A stretch of 64,000 bases of DNA from Bacillota bacterium (GCA_023388495.1 JAEWGC010000018.1:1-64000); one strand, 5' to 3'. Positions 51,912 through 61,674 are shown, counted from the stretch's first letter. The notes: generated by a model not told the origin, from the letters alone. Made by a program: numbers and translations.

Positions 51912-53588
51912 TCATGCCCTAATATCTTTAAGGATTGTAATATTCTTTCCCATATCTTTAGCTCTATAAAGTTCCTTATCAGCAATTTCCATTATATTTG
52001 ATATTGATTTGAAATCTGATCTAATGCCTATTACTCCTCCCACACTTATAGTCACAGGCCTTTTCTCTTCTCCGTCCATATAGTAAAGACCAACTTCTTC
52101 AACCTCAGTACGAATAAGATTACCTAATTTCGATGCATCCTCATAGTTTATAGAAGTAGAAATATATACAAACTCCTCTCCTCCATATCTTCCAAAGCTA
52201 TCAGACCTACTAATCTGGATTTTCCTTATACACTCTGCAATCTTCTTTAGACATATATCTCCTTCGGCATGTCCCCAATAATCGTTATATTTTTTAAAGT
52301 TATCTATATCCATCATAAATAAGACTATAGAATGTTCCTTTGAGGATATTTCTTCTATAAATTTTTTAAGATATATGTTAATACTTCTTCTATTTGATAT
52401 TCCCGTTAGTTCGTCTTCATAAGCTTTCTTTTCCAGTATTTCATTTGCCAATTTTATCTTTTCTATTTCCTTTTTTTGTCTGGTTATTTCCTTTTCAAGT
52501 CTATTTCTTATCTGCTCAAATTCATCTGTGTCCTTAATATTTCTAAATTCTATATTTAATATCTCTAGTTTAGTCCTAAGACTTGAACTCATAATTTCCT
52601 TGTTAACATTAGAGTATTTCTTGTAAAGTTCAAGGGCATTTTTGTAATCCCCTTCATCTTCATGATACTCAGAAATAAGCTTATAAACTTGACAAAGTTT
52701 CTTCTTAGATCCAACCTTCTCTGCAAATTCAATTGCTTTTTCATAAAAATACAAGACCTTCCGTGATCTACTGCCTATGTACAACTTAGCTATATTAATT
52801 AGTACATCTATTACATAATATTTATTGCTTATATCTTCCAATCTTTCATAGGATTTTAAATAGTATTCTTCAGCTTTTTCGAAATCTCCTATTGCAAAAT
52901 AAACCTTTCCTATTCTATTTTCAATATCTCCTAAGTTTACCATATCATTTGTATCAGAAAGTATATTATGACTTTTGTTGTATACCTCAAGAGCTATCTC
53001 AAATTCTCTTTTATCGAAATGAATTTCACCTATATTCCCCAATATGGCAGCATGGTTTAAAGAATAATTGTTTGCAACAACAATATCAACAGCCTTTTCA
53101 TAATACTCCATTGCCTTGTCATATATCTCTGACTCTCGATATATCTCCCCAATATTGTTTAAAACACTACTGAGTAAAAAATCATCCCTATTACGTTCTA
53201 GTAGATCAGTTACCTTGAGAAAACATTTTAGTGATTCCTCATACATTGAGCTATAAAAATATGCAATCCCTATTAGATTCAAGGCCTTTATCTGACCGGG
53301 AATATGTTCTTTATCCTTAAATATTGTAAGTGCTCTATAGGAATAATCAAGCATACTACTGCCATCTGACTTTACTCTACTGGAAAGGGACATGCCAATA
53401 AGAGCATAACCTTCTTCAAGTATTAGATAGTTTGTCTTAGCCAAATTATAGGCCTCTTGGCATATTTCCATAGACTTGTCTGGATATACTGATGCTATGC
53501 TTTTTGCATAGTCTAGTTTACTATATATTTCCTTTGATACTATCTTTTTCATGGCTATCAAATCCTTAATTAAGAAATTTTTTCTCAT
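51912..53588 (-). CDS. Diguanylate cyclase with TPR sensor region
   Basis: A 558-residue soluble protein. Residues 20-330 contain about seven tetratricopeptide repeats (for example LNLIGIAYFYSSMYEESLKCF), residues 345-395 a coiled coil and residues 395-555 a GGDEF domain. The active-site motif reads GGEEF at 469-473 and the metal-binding DIDNFK is present, so it should make cyclic di-GMP. The TPR region probably binds a protein or peptide signal. It is a lone gene. Confidence 0.92.
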   Translation of the reverse strand: MRKNFLIKDLIAMKKIVSKEIYSKLDYAKSIASVYPDKSMEICQEAYNLAKTNYLILEEGYALIGMSLSSRVKSDGSSMLDYSYRALTIFKDKEHIPGQIKALNLIGIAYFYSSMYEESLKCFLKVTDLLERNRDDFLLSSVLNNIGEIYRESEIYDKAMEYYEKAVDIVVANNYSLNHAAILGNIGEIHFDKREFEIALEVYNKSHNILSDTNDMVNLGDIENRIGKVYFAIGDFEKAEEYYLKSYERLEDISNKYYVIDVLINIAKLYIGSRSRKVLYFYEKAIEFAEKVGSKKKLCQVYKLISEYHEDEGDYKNALELYKKYSNVNKEIMSSSLRTKLEILNIEFRNIKDTDEFEQIRNRLEKEITRQKKEIEKIKLANEILEKKAYEDELTGISNRRSINIYLKKFIEEISSKEHSIVLFMMDIDNFKKYNDYWGHAEGDICLKKIAECIRKIQISRSDSFGRYGGEEFVYISTSINYEDASKLGNLIRTEVEEVGLYYMDGEEKRPVTISVGGVIGIRSDFKSISNIMEIADKELYRAKDMGKNITILKDIRA

Positions 53589-53878
53589 TGTCTAATTATG
53601 TTATAATTATATCCTTTTTCTGCCACAAATCACAGTGTGATAATGAAAAATTATAATGTTTCTAATATGGTATTCCTAGATTTATCAATTTTCTTAAAAT
53701 CATTAATATTTATCTGTGATAATATTAGTCATAATCTAAGTTATTACTAAAATTTAATAATTTCCTTAAAGGAAAAAAGAGTTGTTTGTCGAATATAAAT
53801 ATTAATCAATCTCAATTTTTTTGGAGATTTTACTGTCACTAAATTATATAAATATACAAACTACATAAGGAGAACTTC
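53589..53878. other. Divergent intergenic region
   Basis: About 290 AT-rich bases between the divergent cyclase and phosphatase genes. It should hold both promoters; TATAAT-like -10 elements are visible near both ends, but no good -35 partner. The dyad TCACACTGTGA near 53629-53641 could be an operator. No gene or RNA was recognised. Confidence 0.35.
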
Positions 53879-55564
53879 ATGAATATTCTAAAAACAAAAT
53901 TGTTTGATAAAATTAAAAAATACGATAAAGTAATATTTGTTTTTATATTTTCAATAATTATATATTTCATTGCTGCATTTTATAATAATGTATTTGTTAA
54001 TATTATGTCTGTGGCAAACTATTTGACATGGCATACTATCTTTGAATTTGCTAGTATACTGGTGTCATTTTCATTATTTACGGTTACATATTTTGTTTAT
54101 GAAGAATCTGCAAATCTGAGGATAATAATGTTTGGCTGTGCATTTCTGACTATGGGTTGTCTTGATGCATTCCATACATTTAGCTACAAAGGAATGGCAG
54201 ATTTTTTCATTGTCAATGATACAGCAAACAGGGCAACGACATTATGGATCCTTTCAAGGCTATTTGGAGGTTTAGGATTTATGTCAGCTATTATTATTCC
54301 TTCGGATATTATTTGTAATATTAAAAAAGAATTTTTTGTAGCAGTAACAACTGTATTTACGGTTACACTATTTTTCATAGTAACCTATTATCCTAGTTTT
54401 TTTCCTGCCATGTTCATAGAAGGAAAAGGACTTACCAATATTAAAATACTCATGGAATATCTCATAATATTAATTCTTGTAGTAACTTTTATAATGGTTG
54501 TAATTGAATATAGAAAAACAAACTCTAATAGAGAATATATGTTTATGATAGCTCTTATACTATTAATTTTTAGCGAGTTTGCATTTACTAATTATGGAAG
54601 TATCTATGATGCCTTTAATTACATAGGTCATTTATATAAAGTAGTATCTTATATCATATTATATAAAGCCATATATATAGAAAATGTAAGTGCTCCATAT
54701 AGAGAAATGAAAAGAACTAGAAATCAATTAAAAAAATATTCAGATAACCTTAATATGATAGTAAAAAAAAGAACCCAAGAACTTGAAGAATTGAATAAGG
54801 TATTGTTAACTGATATTGAGTATGCAAAAGAAATGCAACGTTGCTTGCTACCTGCACAAATGCCTCAAGATATTTCAGTATCTTTTCATGCGGAATATTT
54901 TTCTGCTGAACGTCTCAGTGGAGACTTTTATAATATTATTAAGCTGGATGAGAATAATATCGCAGTCTATATAGGGGATGTGTCTGGCCATGGTGTTTCC
55001 GCCGCCATGCTAACAGTATTTGCTAATCAGAATGTTATACCATTAAAAGAAAAAGAGGATTTATCTGAAGAAATTATAGAACCAGGATTCGTTTTAAAAA
55101 CCATTTATAAAAGCTTTAATAAAACAAATATTAACGATGAAAAATATATATTAATGCTTTATGGTGTTTATAATATTAAAAGTAAATGTTTCATATATGC
55201 ATCAGCAGGAATTAATGTATCACCATATATTATTAAAAAATCAGGTAAGATATTTACAATGGATGTTAAAGGATTCCCAATCTGCAAGTTTGGAGATTAT
55301 ATCTCTCCATTTTATGATAACAGAAACATTCAGCTAGAATCAGGTGATAAAATTTTGTTTTATTCTGATGGCTTAGTTGAAGCTAAGAACAAAAACGGAG
55401 AGATATACGGCCAACATAAATTGGAAGACTTTTTAAAAAAGAATTATAATTTAAATTCAACTGAACTTAATATTGCTATTAAAAACAACTTATTCAATCA
55501 CATAGGATATGGTGAAAAACTAATGGATGATGTAACATTTATAATTATGGAGATAATAAGATAA
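53879..55564 (+). CDS. MASE3-sensor PP2C (SpoIIE-type) phosphatase
   Basis: A 561-residue protein. Residues 18-240 form a membrane sensor of the MASE3 type with six to eight spans (DAFHTFSYKGM is characteristic). Residues 245-305 are a coiled-coil linker and residues 320-560 a SpoIIE/RsbU-type serine phosphatase with the metal-binding aspartates in SGDFY, GDVSGHG and DDVTF. It would transduce an unknown membrane signal by dephosphorylating an anti-anti-sigma or similar protein. No such partner is encoded nearby. GGAGAA precedes the ATG. Confidence 0.88.
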   Translation: MNILKTKLFDKIKKYDKVIFVFIFSIIIYFIAAFYNNVFVNIMSVANYLTWHTIFEFASILVSFSLFTVTYFVYEESANLRIIMFGCAFLTMGCLDAFHTFSYKGMADFFIVNDTANRATTLWILSRLFGGLGFMSAIIIPSDIICNIKKEFFVAVTTVFTVTLFFIVTYYPSFFPAMFIEGKGLTNIKILMEYLIILILVVTFIMVVIEYRKTNSNREYMFMIALILLIFSEFAFTNYGSIYDAFNYIGHLYKVVSYIILYKAIYIENVSAPYREMKRTRNQLKKYSDNLNMIVKKRTQELEELNKVLLTDIEYAKEMQRCLLPAQMPQDISVSFHAEYFSAERLSGDFYNIIKLDENNIAVYIGDVSGHGVSAAMLTVFANQNVIPLKEKEDLSEEIIEPGFVLKTIYKSFNKTNINDEKYILMLYGVYNIKSKCFIYASAGINVSPYIIKKSGKIFTMDVKGFPICKFGDYISPFYDNRNIQLESGDKILFYSDGLVEAKNKNGEIYGQHKLEDFLKKNYNLNSTELNIAIKNNLFNHIGYGEKLMDDVTFIIMEIIR

Positions 55565-55574
55565 GCTCTTTGCT

Positions 55575-55635
55575 TCACCTGAATCCATTTTTTCTAACTT
55601 ATCAAACATAATCATCTGATTATCATTAAGAACTA
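55575..55635 (-). pseudogene. Fragment of a coiled-coil gene
   Basis: Read on the minus strand this segment encodes LNDNQMIMFDKLEK, matching LNDNQMIIFDKLEK in the coiled-coil gene at 63779-64000, with near-identical DNA over about 50 bases. The fragment has no start and ends against the 3' end of the phosphatase gene, so it is a displaced remnant. Confidence 0.65.
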
Positions 55636-55649
55636 AAAAGTGAATTTAC

Positions 55650-55727
55650 ATGATTGAAATTAATCTTAAATTGCTATATAATAAAGAATCTGATTGGATA
55701 GACTATATATTGAAGAGCTTATCATAA
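55650..55727 (+). CDS. Putative 25-codon leader peptide of the ABC-F gene
   Basis: A short frame from ATG 55650 to TAA 55725 (beginning MIEINLKLLY, ending ILKSLS). Its last codons run through the ascending arm and loop of the terminator at 55713-55733, so the stop codon opens the descending arm. Leader peptides placed like this regulate several ABC-F antibiotic-resistance genes by ribosome-dependent attenuation. The Shine-Dalgarno site (AGTGA) is weak, which lowers confidence. Confidence 0.5.
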   Translation: MIEINLKLLYNKESDWIDYILKSLS

Positions 55728-55736
55728 GCTCTTTTT
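55713..55736 (+). terminator. Attenuator-type terminator before the ABC-F gene
   Basis: AAGAGCTTA pairs with TAAGCTCTT (9 bp, three-base loop) and is followed by TTT. It stands only about 25 bases before the ABC-F start. A second TAAGCTCTT at 55562-55570 could pair with the ascending arm instead and act as an antiterminator if included in the transcript. Confidence 0.7.
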
Positions 55737-55759
55737 AATTGATGAAAAGAGGTAATAAT

Positions 55760-57499
55760 ATGATAAAAGTTGATAACTTATCTTACTCATTTCCGCAGAA
55801 AGATCTTTTTAATAAGATTTCATTTGAAATAGAAGAAGGTCAACACTGCGTTTTTATTGGACAAAGCGGCATTGGGAAAAGTACACTAATAGATATAATT
55901 ATAGATCCGGAAAGTTACATGTTTGATGGAAAGTTACTGATAGACCCTAACTGTAGAATTGGGTATGTAAGCCAATTCTCACAACTAGATAAGACAAAAG
56001 AAATTACAGTTTTCGAATATCTTGGAGAGAGATTTATTAAGCTGCAAAATCAATTAAATAATATTTACACTAAAATGGAGTCAGCTTCGGATATGGATTC
56101 TGTATTAGAAGAATACCAACAAGCTGTAGATGCATTTAATGCAATAGATGGAGATAATTTCGAAAGCCTTATTAATAAGAAACTTAATCTTGCAAACCTA
56201 ATTAATCATAAGGATAAGTTAATATCTGAACTTAGTGGCGGTGAATTCAAACTTATTCAAGTAATTAAGGAATCTCTTAATAATCCAGATTTAATGATTA
56301 TGGATGAGCCTGATGTATTTTTAGACTTTGAAAACCTTAAGGCACTTAAAAACCTAATAAATTCCCATAAAGGGACATTACTAGTTATTACGCACAACAG
56401 ATATCTACTGAATCATTGTTTTAATAAAATTTTACATCTCGAAAACATGGAAATACAAGAATTTGACGGAAGATATATTGACTATAACTTCGAATTACTT
56501 CAAACCAAAATTGAGTTACAAGAACTAGCTACTGCTGATGATGAAGAAATTAAGCGAAATGAGATCTTATTAGAAAAACTTAGATTTAACGCAAATCAAG
56601 ATGCTGAAGCTGCTAAAGGAAAATCAGTAAATGCTAGAGCCAAGATTTTAGAAAGATTAGAAGCACGTAGAATTAAAGCACCATTTTTAGCGATTAAAGA
56701 ACCCTATATACATTTTGCTACTGATGATGAAATCGAAGATAAAATTATTCTTAAAGTAAATAATTATAGTCTAACTTTCGATGATCTACTTCTACAAAAT
56801 GTTAACTTTGAGATAAATTCTAATGATAAGGTAGCCATTATTGGTCCAAATGGGACAGGAAAAACTACTTTATTAAAAGAAATTTTCGGTAATAATAATG
56901 ATGCCATTGAAATTAATAGTGATGTTTCAATAGCTTATTTATCCCAGCTTCAAGGAGAAACATTAAATGAATCTAATACAATAGCTGATGAGTTCTTCGA
57001 TGCAGGATTTAAAACTTATGATGAAATTAAATCCTGTATTTCAAACTATGGCTTTGATAAAGAAATGATTAATCAAAAAATAGGGGCTTTATCTGGTGGA
57101 GAAAAAAACATGCTTCAATTAGCTAAAATTTCTAATAAAAAAGCAAACATGTTGTTACTTGATGAGTCCACAAGCCATTTAGACACCTACTCACAAATCG
57201 CACTGGAAAAAGCTATTGAAAATTATAAAGGTGCAATTCTAATGATTTCTCATGATTACTATACTATCATAAATTGTATGGATTATGTTTTAATCATTGA
57301 AGATAAGACAATTAGAAAAATGAGTATGCGTAAATTTAGAAAGATGATTTATGATAGTCATTTTGATAAAGACTATTTAGAAATTGAACAGAAGAAAAAA
57401 TTGGTTGAAACCAAAATTGAATTGACCTTAAAAGATAATGATTTTGAGTATGCAAAAGTCTTATCTGAAGAGTTAGTAAGTCTAATTAAATTACTGTAA
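55760..57499 (+). CDS. ABC-F protein (ribosome-protection type)
   Basis: A 579-residue cytosolic protein with two ATPase domains and no membrane span. Domain 1 has GQSGIGKST and LSGGE, and domain 2 has GPNGTGKTT and LSGGEKNML, each with a DEP/DES Walker B. An interdomain linker of about 80 residues (roughly 225-310) would reach into the ribosome. The ATG at 55760 has AGAGGT six bases ahead and is preferred to upstream in-frame starts. Such proteins rescue ribosomes from peptidyl-transferase antibiotics or tune translation. The subtype is not identified. The leader and terminator upstream suggest drug-inducible expression. Confidence 0.88.
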   Translation: MIKVDNLSYSFPQKDLFNKISFEIEEGQHCVFIGQSGIGKSTLIDIIIDPESYMFDGKLLIDPNCRIGYVSQFSQLDKTKEITVFEYLGERFIKLQNQLNNIYTKMESASDMDSVLEEYQQAVDAFNAIDGDNFESLINKKLNLANLINHKDKLISELSGGEFKLIQVIKESLNNPDLMIMDEPDVFLDFENLKALKNLINSHKGTLLVITHNRYLLNHCFNKILHLENMEIQEFDGRYIDYNFELLQTKIELQELATADDEEIKRNEILLEKLRFNANQDAEAAKGKSVNARAKILERLEARRIKAPFLAIKEPYIHFATDDEIEDKIILKVNNYSLTFDDLLLQNVNFEINSNDKVAIIGPNGTGKTTLLKEIFGNNNDAIEINSDVSIAYLSQLQGETLNESNTIADEFFDAGFKTYDEIKSCISNYGFDKEMINQKIGALSGGEKNMLQLAKISNKKANMLLLDESTSHLDTYSQIALEKAIENYKGAILMISHDYYTIINCMDYVLIIEDKTIRKMSMRKFRKMIYDSHFDKDYLEIEQKKKLVETKIELTLKDNDFEYAKVLSEELVSLIKLL

Positions 57500-57523
57500 A
57501 TTAAAAAAGGCAGTATAAATTAA

Positions 57524-57552
57524 ACGGTACTCATAACCACTCTGAGTACCGT
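57524..57552 (+). terminator. Terminator of the ABC-F gene
   Basis: ACGGTACTCA and TGAGTACCGT form a 10-bp stem with a nine-base loop, followed by GTTTCTT, 25 bases after the stop codon. The T-run is interrupted. Confidence 0.7.
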
Positions 57553-57609
57553 GTTTCTTAACTATACCTATATTGGCTTAATAACAAGCTTATACAAACA
57601 AATCTTTTC

Positions 57610-58914
57610 CTATTTCACATTTTCAGCTATAGTTTTAAGCATTTCATCTATTTCATTTTTACTAATCCATTTTCCCCTTACCATGACTCCCTCAATCTTT
57701 TTCATATTAGATATATCTTCTAATGGATTTTCATCTAATAGTATTAAATCAGCATTTTTACCTACCTCAACAGTACCAGATGCGTCTAGAACATTTAAGA
57801 ATTCAGCTGCATCATAGGTTCCTGTTTTTATAGCTTCATAAGGGGTAAGCCCAGCCTTGACTAAATTGTATAGTTCATCATGAATTGAAAATCCAGGTAT
57901 TATAAATGGGTTATTTGCATCTGTTCCTAATAGTATTCTTCCTCCTTTATCATATAATTTTTTAGCGATAATTTTATTCTTATCTATTTTTGATTGATAC
58001 GCTACTCTATAAACTTCTATTTCTTCTTCTGGATAATCCAATCTTTCCTCCCAGATTTTGATCCACATAGGATGAACATAATCTATCCCTTCTAATTCTT
58101 CCTTATCTAATGCTCTATTAAACATCTCATAGACAACTATTGTAGGACAATTCCAGATATTGTTTTCTATGGTTATGTCATATAGTTTATCACTGTCAAT
58201 ATAATTATCTAAATGTTCTATGGATCGTTGACCTGATTGTAATGCCTTTTCTATGTTTACAGAATCTGGTATATGTCCTACTACAGGAATATCTTCTTTT
58301 TTAGCTGCTGCAATAATTGAATCATAAACTTCCTCTGTTAATCTCTCATATATTTTAATAAAATCATAATCCATTTTCTTATATCTGCTAACCCACAATT
58401 CTGCATGTTCTGGCATTGTTATAACAGTTGAGTCAGGCCATATTGGAGGCTTTCCATCTATTATAGGACTAGCTATATATAGACGTGGCCCTAAAACCTC
58501 TTCCTGCTCAATCTTTCCCCTCAACAATAATTTACTGGAATTACCAAACATATCTCTTACAGTGGTAACTCCATTAGCTAAATATAGTATAAGTTCATCC
58601 TCTAGCCACAAATGAACATGCATGTCGGTTAAACCTGGTACAAGATATTTACCCTTACCATCAATAACTATTGAATTTTTAGGTGCTCTTGTTTTCCAAG
58701 GTTTACCTATCTTAACTATATTTCCATCTTTAATCACTACGTTATAACCCTCTAATATGGTTTCCGTATTCATAGGTATAATATTTACATTTTTAAAAAG
58801 AGTTAATGAAGGGTCATTATTTAATTCATTACAGCCAACATTTAAAAAAGCAGAAATTATCATTAAACAAATAAGTAAAAATATTTTTAAATTACGATTT
58901 GTTATAAACATCAT
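57610..58914 (-). CDS. Amidohydrolase-family lipoprotein
   Basis: A 434-residue surface lipoprotein (lipobox NVGC, Cys28). The mature part is a metal-dependent amidohydrolase of the imidazolonepropionase-like group: MHVHLW near 98-103 gives the first His pair, GHIP and EHLDN the later histidines, and GTDANNP the catalytic Asp. It probably hydrolyses a cyclic amide or dipeptide outside the membrane; the substrate is unknown. Two adjacent ATGs (58914 and 58911) could each be the start. Confidence 0.87.
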   Translation of the reverse strand: MMFITNRNLKIFLLICLMIISAFLNVGCNELNNDPSLTLFKNVNIIPMNTETILEGYNVVIKDGNIVKIGKPWKTRAPKNSIVIDGKGKYLVPGLTDMHVHLWLEDELILYLANGVTTVRDMFGNSSKLLLRGKIEQEEVLGPRLYIASPIIDGKPPIWPDSTVITMPEHAELWVSRYKKMDYDFIKIYERLTEEVYDSIIAAAKKEDIPVVGHIPDSVNIEKALQSGQRSIEHLDNYIDSDKLYDITIENNIWNCPTIVVYEMFNRALDKEELEGIDYVHPMWIKIWEERLDYPEEEIEVYRVAYQSKIDKNKIIAKKLYDKGGRILLGTDANNPFIIPGFSIHDELYNLVKAGLTPYEAIKTGTYDAAEFLNVLDASGTVEVGKNADLILLDENPLEDISNMKKIEGVMVRGKWISKNEIDEMLKTIAENVK

Positions 58915-59239
58915 TATCCCCCTTACATATTAAACTGGAACATGTTGATAGGTACTGCCCCTTACTAATCTTTATTCCCTTTGATAATTCTTAATGCTAT
59001 GTTATACGGAAAAACTCAATTAATTTTTGTCTTTGTTCATTATCTATATTTTTTCTATTATGAGCTTAATAACCAGTAAATTTCACTTAATAAAAAATTT
59101 GCAGGATGACCTATAGATATAATTCTAGTTAAGTACTTTAAAAGAGAAGTCAGCTTGAACTTCCCTTTTTGAATATTTTACAATATTTTTTTATTTGTTT
59201 ATTGCACATAAGATTTTATTCAATTCTGGTGTATTTCAT
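58915..59239. other. Intergenic region with a weak hairpin
   Basis: About 325 AT-rich bases between argS and the amidohydrolase gene. Near 59140-59170 the minus strand can form AAAAGGGAAGT/ACTTCTCTTTT with one G-T pair, a candidate weak terminator for argS. No gene, promoter of good quality or structured RNA was recognised otherwise. Confidence 0.4.
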
Positions 59240-61003
59240 TTACATCTTATCTGGCACTTCCATTCCAAGTAAGTCAAGAGAAGTTTCTAAAATATTTTTT
59301 GTTAAAGTAATAAGACTTAACCAAGAGTTTTTCTTTTCAATATTTTCTTCACTTATAATTTTATTTTCATGATAAAATCTATTGAAAAGATTAGACAAAT
59401 CATAAATATATTCACATAGCTTATTTGGTGCTTTTTCTAAGAAACTAAACTCTACTGCCTCATTGAATTTTGAGAGCTTTAACATTAAATCTCTTTCACC
59501 CTGACTATATGGTTCATGTATCACATCTGCACTATGCATTTTTTCCTCACTAGCTTTTCTCAAAATGGACTTAATTCTAACAGTAGTGTATAAAATATAT
59601 GGTCCTGTATTCCCTTCAAAAGATGAGAATTTTTCTATGTCAAATATATAGTCTTTTGTAACTTGATTAGATAAATCTCCATACTTTAATGCAGACAATC
59701 CAACCTTTCTTGCTATATCATATATTTCTCTTTCAGTAAAACCTTTGTTTTCATCCAGTTTGTTAACTACACTATCTTGAATTATTCTAATCAAATCCTG
59801 TAGCCTCATAACGCCACCTTCTCTAGTTTTAAAAGGTTTACCATCTTTACCATTCATTGTTCCAAAACCAATAAAATCAAAGGATAGACTTTCATTTACA
59901 ATTCTTGTTTTTTTAGCACATCTAAAAACCTGTTCAAAATGTAGTCCCTGTCTTTTATCAACAACATATATTATCTGATCCGGATTGTAATCCTTTACTC
60001 TTTGCCAAATAGTAGCAAGGTCTGTAGTACTATATAATATAGCACCATCTGATTTCAGTATTATTATTGGTGGAATCGTATAAGTGTCTGTTTCTTTGGC
60101 AACATCTATAACTAATGCTCCTTCGCTTTCATAGGTATAGTTATTTTCTTTTAGATAATTTACCATTTCATCAATATATTCATCACTATCACTTTCCCCC
60201 ATCCAAAGGTCAAACTCTACATTTAAAGCACTATAATTTTTCTTCAGATCCTCTACAGAGACATTTAAAATATGTTTCCAAAGTGCTATATAACCTTTTC
60301 TTCCATTTTGTAACTCAAAGGTAGCTTTTCGAGCTTCTTCCATGGCTTCACTATTGCTTTTTGCTAGGGAGCTTGCCGCTGGATATATTTCCTCAAGTTC
60401 ATCTATTGTAAAAGGAGCCTCCTCAGGATACTCACCTTTATAAGCCTCAATAAAATAAGGCAATTCTGGCATACGTCTTCTAATTTCAGATATTACCATT
60501 CCTATTTGCAAACCCCAATCACCTAAATGAACGTCACCTATGACATTGTGTCCTAGAAATCTGGAAATTCTCTTTATTGCTTCACCAATAATTGCAGTTC
60601 TAAGATGACCAACATGAAGAGGTTTAGCAACATTTGCTCCACCATAATCTACTATAATTGTCATAGGATTAACTGGCTCAGAACAACCATACTTCTTATC
60701 TTTGCTCATATCATTTATGTAGTCAACTAAGAAGCTATCCTTTATATTTATGTTTATAAAACCTGGACCAGCAGAAGAAACATCTTTAAAAACATTATCA
60801 TTTTTCAATATTTTTAATATCTCATCAGCAATTTGTGTAGGTGACGTCTTATATTTTTTAGATGCAGGCAGGGCTCCATTACATTGGAATTGACACAAAT
60901 CAGGACGATTGGATGTTGTAACATTACCAAAATTTCTTTCGTATCCACATTGTTCAAAAGCATCCTCAACTATTCTACTTAATATCTTTATCAACTTTTC
61001 CAT
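59240..61003 (-). CDS. argS: Arginyl-tRNA synthetase
   Basis: A 587-residue class I synthetase that charges tRNA-Arg. The N-terminal Add1 domain covers about residues 1-110, HVGH (the HIGH signature) is at 130-133, and the C-terminal anticodon-binding domain ends with the typical short aromatic/Met tail. As in many ArgRS enzymes there is no canonical KMSK; the loop region reads FKTREGG. GGAGGT precedes the ATG. It is controlled by the T-box leader upstream. Confidence 0.95.
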   Translation of the reverse strand: MEKLIKILSRIVEDAFEQCGYERNFGNVTTSNRPDLCQFQCNGALPASKKYKTSPTQIADEILKILKNDNVFKDVSSAGPGFININIKDSFLVDYINDMSKDKKYGCSEPVNPMTIIVDYGGANVAKPLHVGHLRTAIIGEAIKRISRFLGHNVIGDVHLGDWGLQIGMVISEIRRRMPELPYFIEAYKGEYPEEAPFTIDELEEIYPAASSLAKSNSEAMEEARKATFELQNGRKGYIALWKHILNVSVEDLKKNYSALNVEFDLWMGESDSDEYIDEMVNYLKENNYTYESEGALVIDVAKETDTYTIPPIIILKSDGAILYSTTDLATIWQRVKDYNPDQIIYVVDKRQGLHFEQVFRCAKKTRIVNESLSFDFIGFGTMNGKDGKPFKTREGGVMRLQDLIRIIQDSVVNKLDENKGFTEREIYDIARKVGLSALKYGDLSNQVTKDYIFDIEKFSSFEGNTGPYILYTTVRIKSILRKASEEKMHSADVIHEPYSQGERDLMLKLSKFNEAVEFSFLEKAPNKLCEYIYDLSNLFNRFYHENKIISEENIEKKNSWLSLITLTKNILETSLDLLGMEVPDKM

Positions 61004-61078
61004 AAGCTACCTCCTTATATTCAAATATATTTGATGTTCAACAAATCAAATTATTACTATATTTATAATGACAAAAAA

Positions 61079-61101
61079 CCCGTCTCATAAACTGAGACGG
61101 G
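61079..61101 (-). terminator. T-box terminator
   Basis: CCCGTCTCA and TGAGACGGG form a 9-bp stem followed on the minus strand by six T. It lies directly after the T-box sequence and about 75 bases before argS. Confidence 0.93.
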
Positions 61102-61310
61102 TGTAATTCCGCGGTACCACTCAAATTGACATATAGTCCACTCAAATACTTTAACGTAGTTAACGTATTATCCTCGCAATAGCTCAGACATCTTCTCCGA
61201 GGTCCTCTTCACCATTAGCTTTATTGCAAGACTCTCACTCTATTCTTGCTCGCTGTTAGAAATCTAAATGGTTACTCTCCTCTTCCTAGAATTTCCAACT
61301 TTATTAATTG
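61102..61310 (-). promoter_or_regulatory. T-box riboswitch upstream of argS
   Basis: The minus strand carries the T-box core TGGTACCGCGGAATTA (61106-61122 region), which pairs with the tRNA acceptor end and forms the antiterminator. A long stem I lies upstream with an AGTA bulge motif near 61275. The 3' side of the specifier loop reads GAAGAGGA before the closing CCTC; AGG (61204-61206), an arginine codon followed by a purine, is the best specifier candidate, AGA the alternative. Uncharged tRNA-Arg should permit argS transcription. Confidence 0.92.
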
Positions 61311-61316
61311 ATATTT

Positions 61317-61345
61317 ATAATATATTATATATTCGGGAAAGTCAA
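61317..61345 (-). promoter_or_regulatory. Sigma-A promoter of the T-box/argS transcript
   Basis: Minus-strand TTGACT (61340-61345), 17-base spacer and TATTAT (61317-61322). The predicted start lies just before stem I of the T-box. Confidence 0.7.
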
Positions 61346-61674
61346 TAGATATTTTGAATAATCAACATGTATTAGACAGTTTTTTAAGGTTATGTAATTT
61401 GTATTATCTAGAGCCTAAATTACTTATTAATTTATCTATCATAGTTTATGTTGATCTAATTCCTTTTATTTAATATCACCAATTATGACACCTTAAATTA
61501 ATTAAAGTTATTCGTTTCTATTTTAATTATGATTTCCCAAACAGTTGTTTATTAATAGTAAAATAAGTAATGAACTTCTATATTAGAACATATATAAATT
61601 CTAAAAGCTTCCTTTACTTATGATACAGTAGTCCCCTTGATTATTTTTTAATCAAGGATTTTTAAGTTAATTCT
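61346..61674. other. Intergenic region with one plus-strand hairpin
   Basis: AT-rich DNA between argS and the S41 peptidase gene. CCTTGATTA/TAATCAAGG at 61635-61657 is followed by ATTTTT on the plus strand only, and no plus-strand gene precedes it. It may be left from a lost gene. Nothing else was recognised. Confidence 0.4.

Noticed and set aside
61635..61657. A terminator for argS or the S41 gene
   Set aside because: The T-run is on the plus strand only, while both neighbouring genes are on the minus strand.
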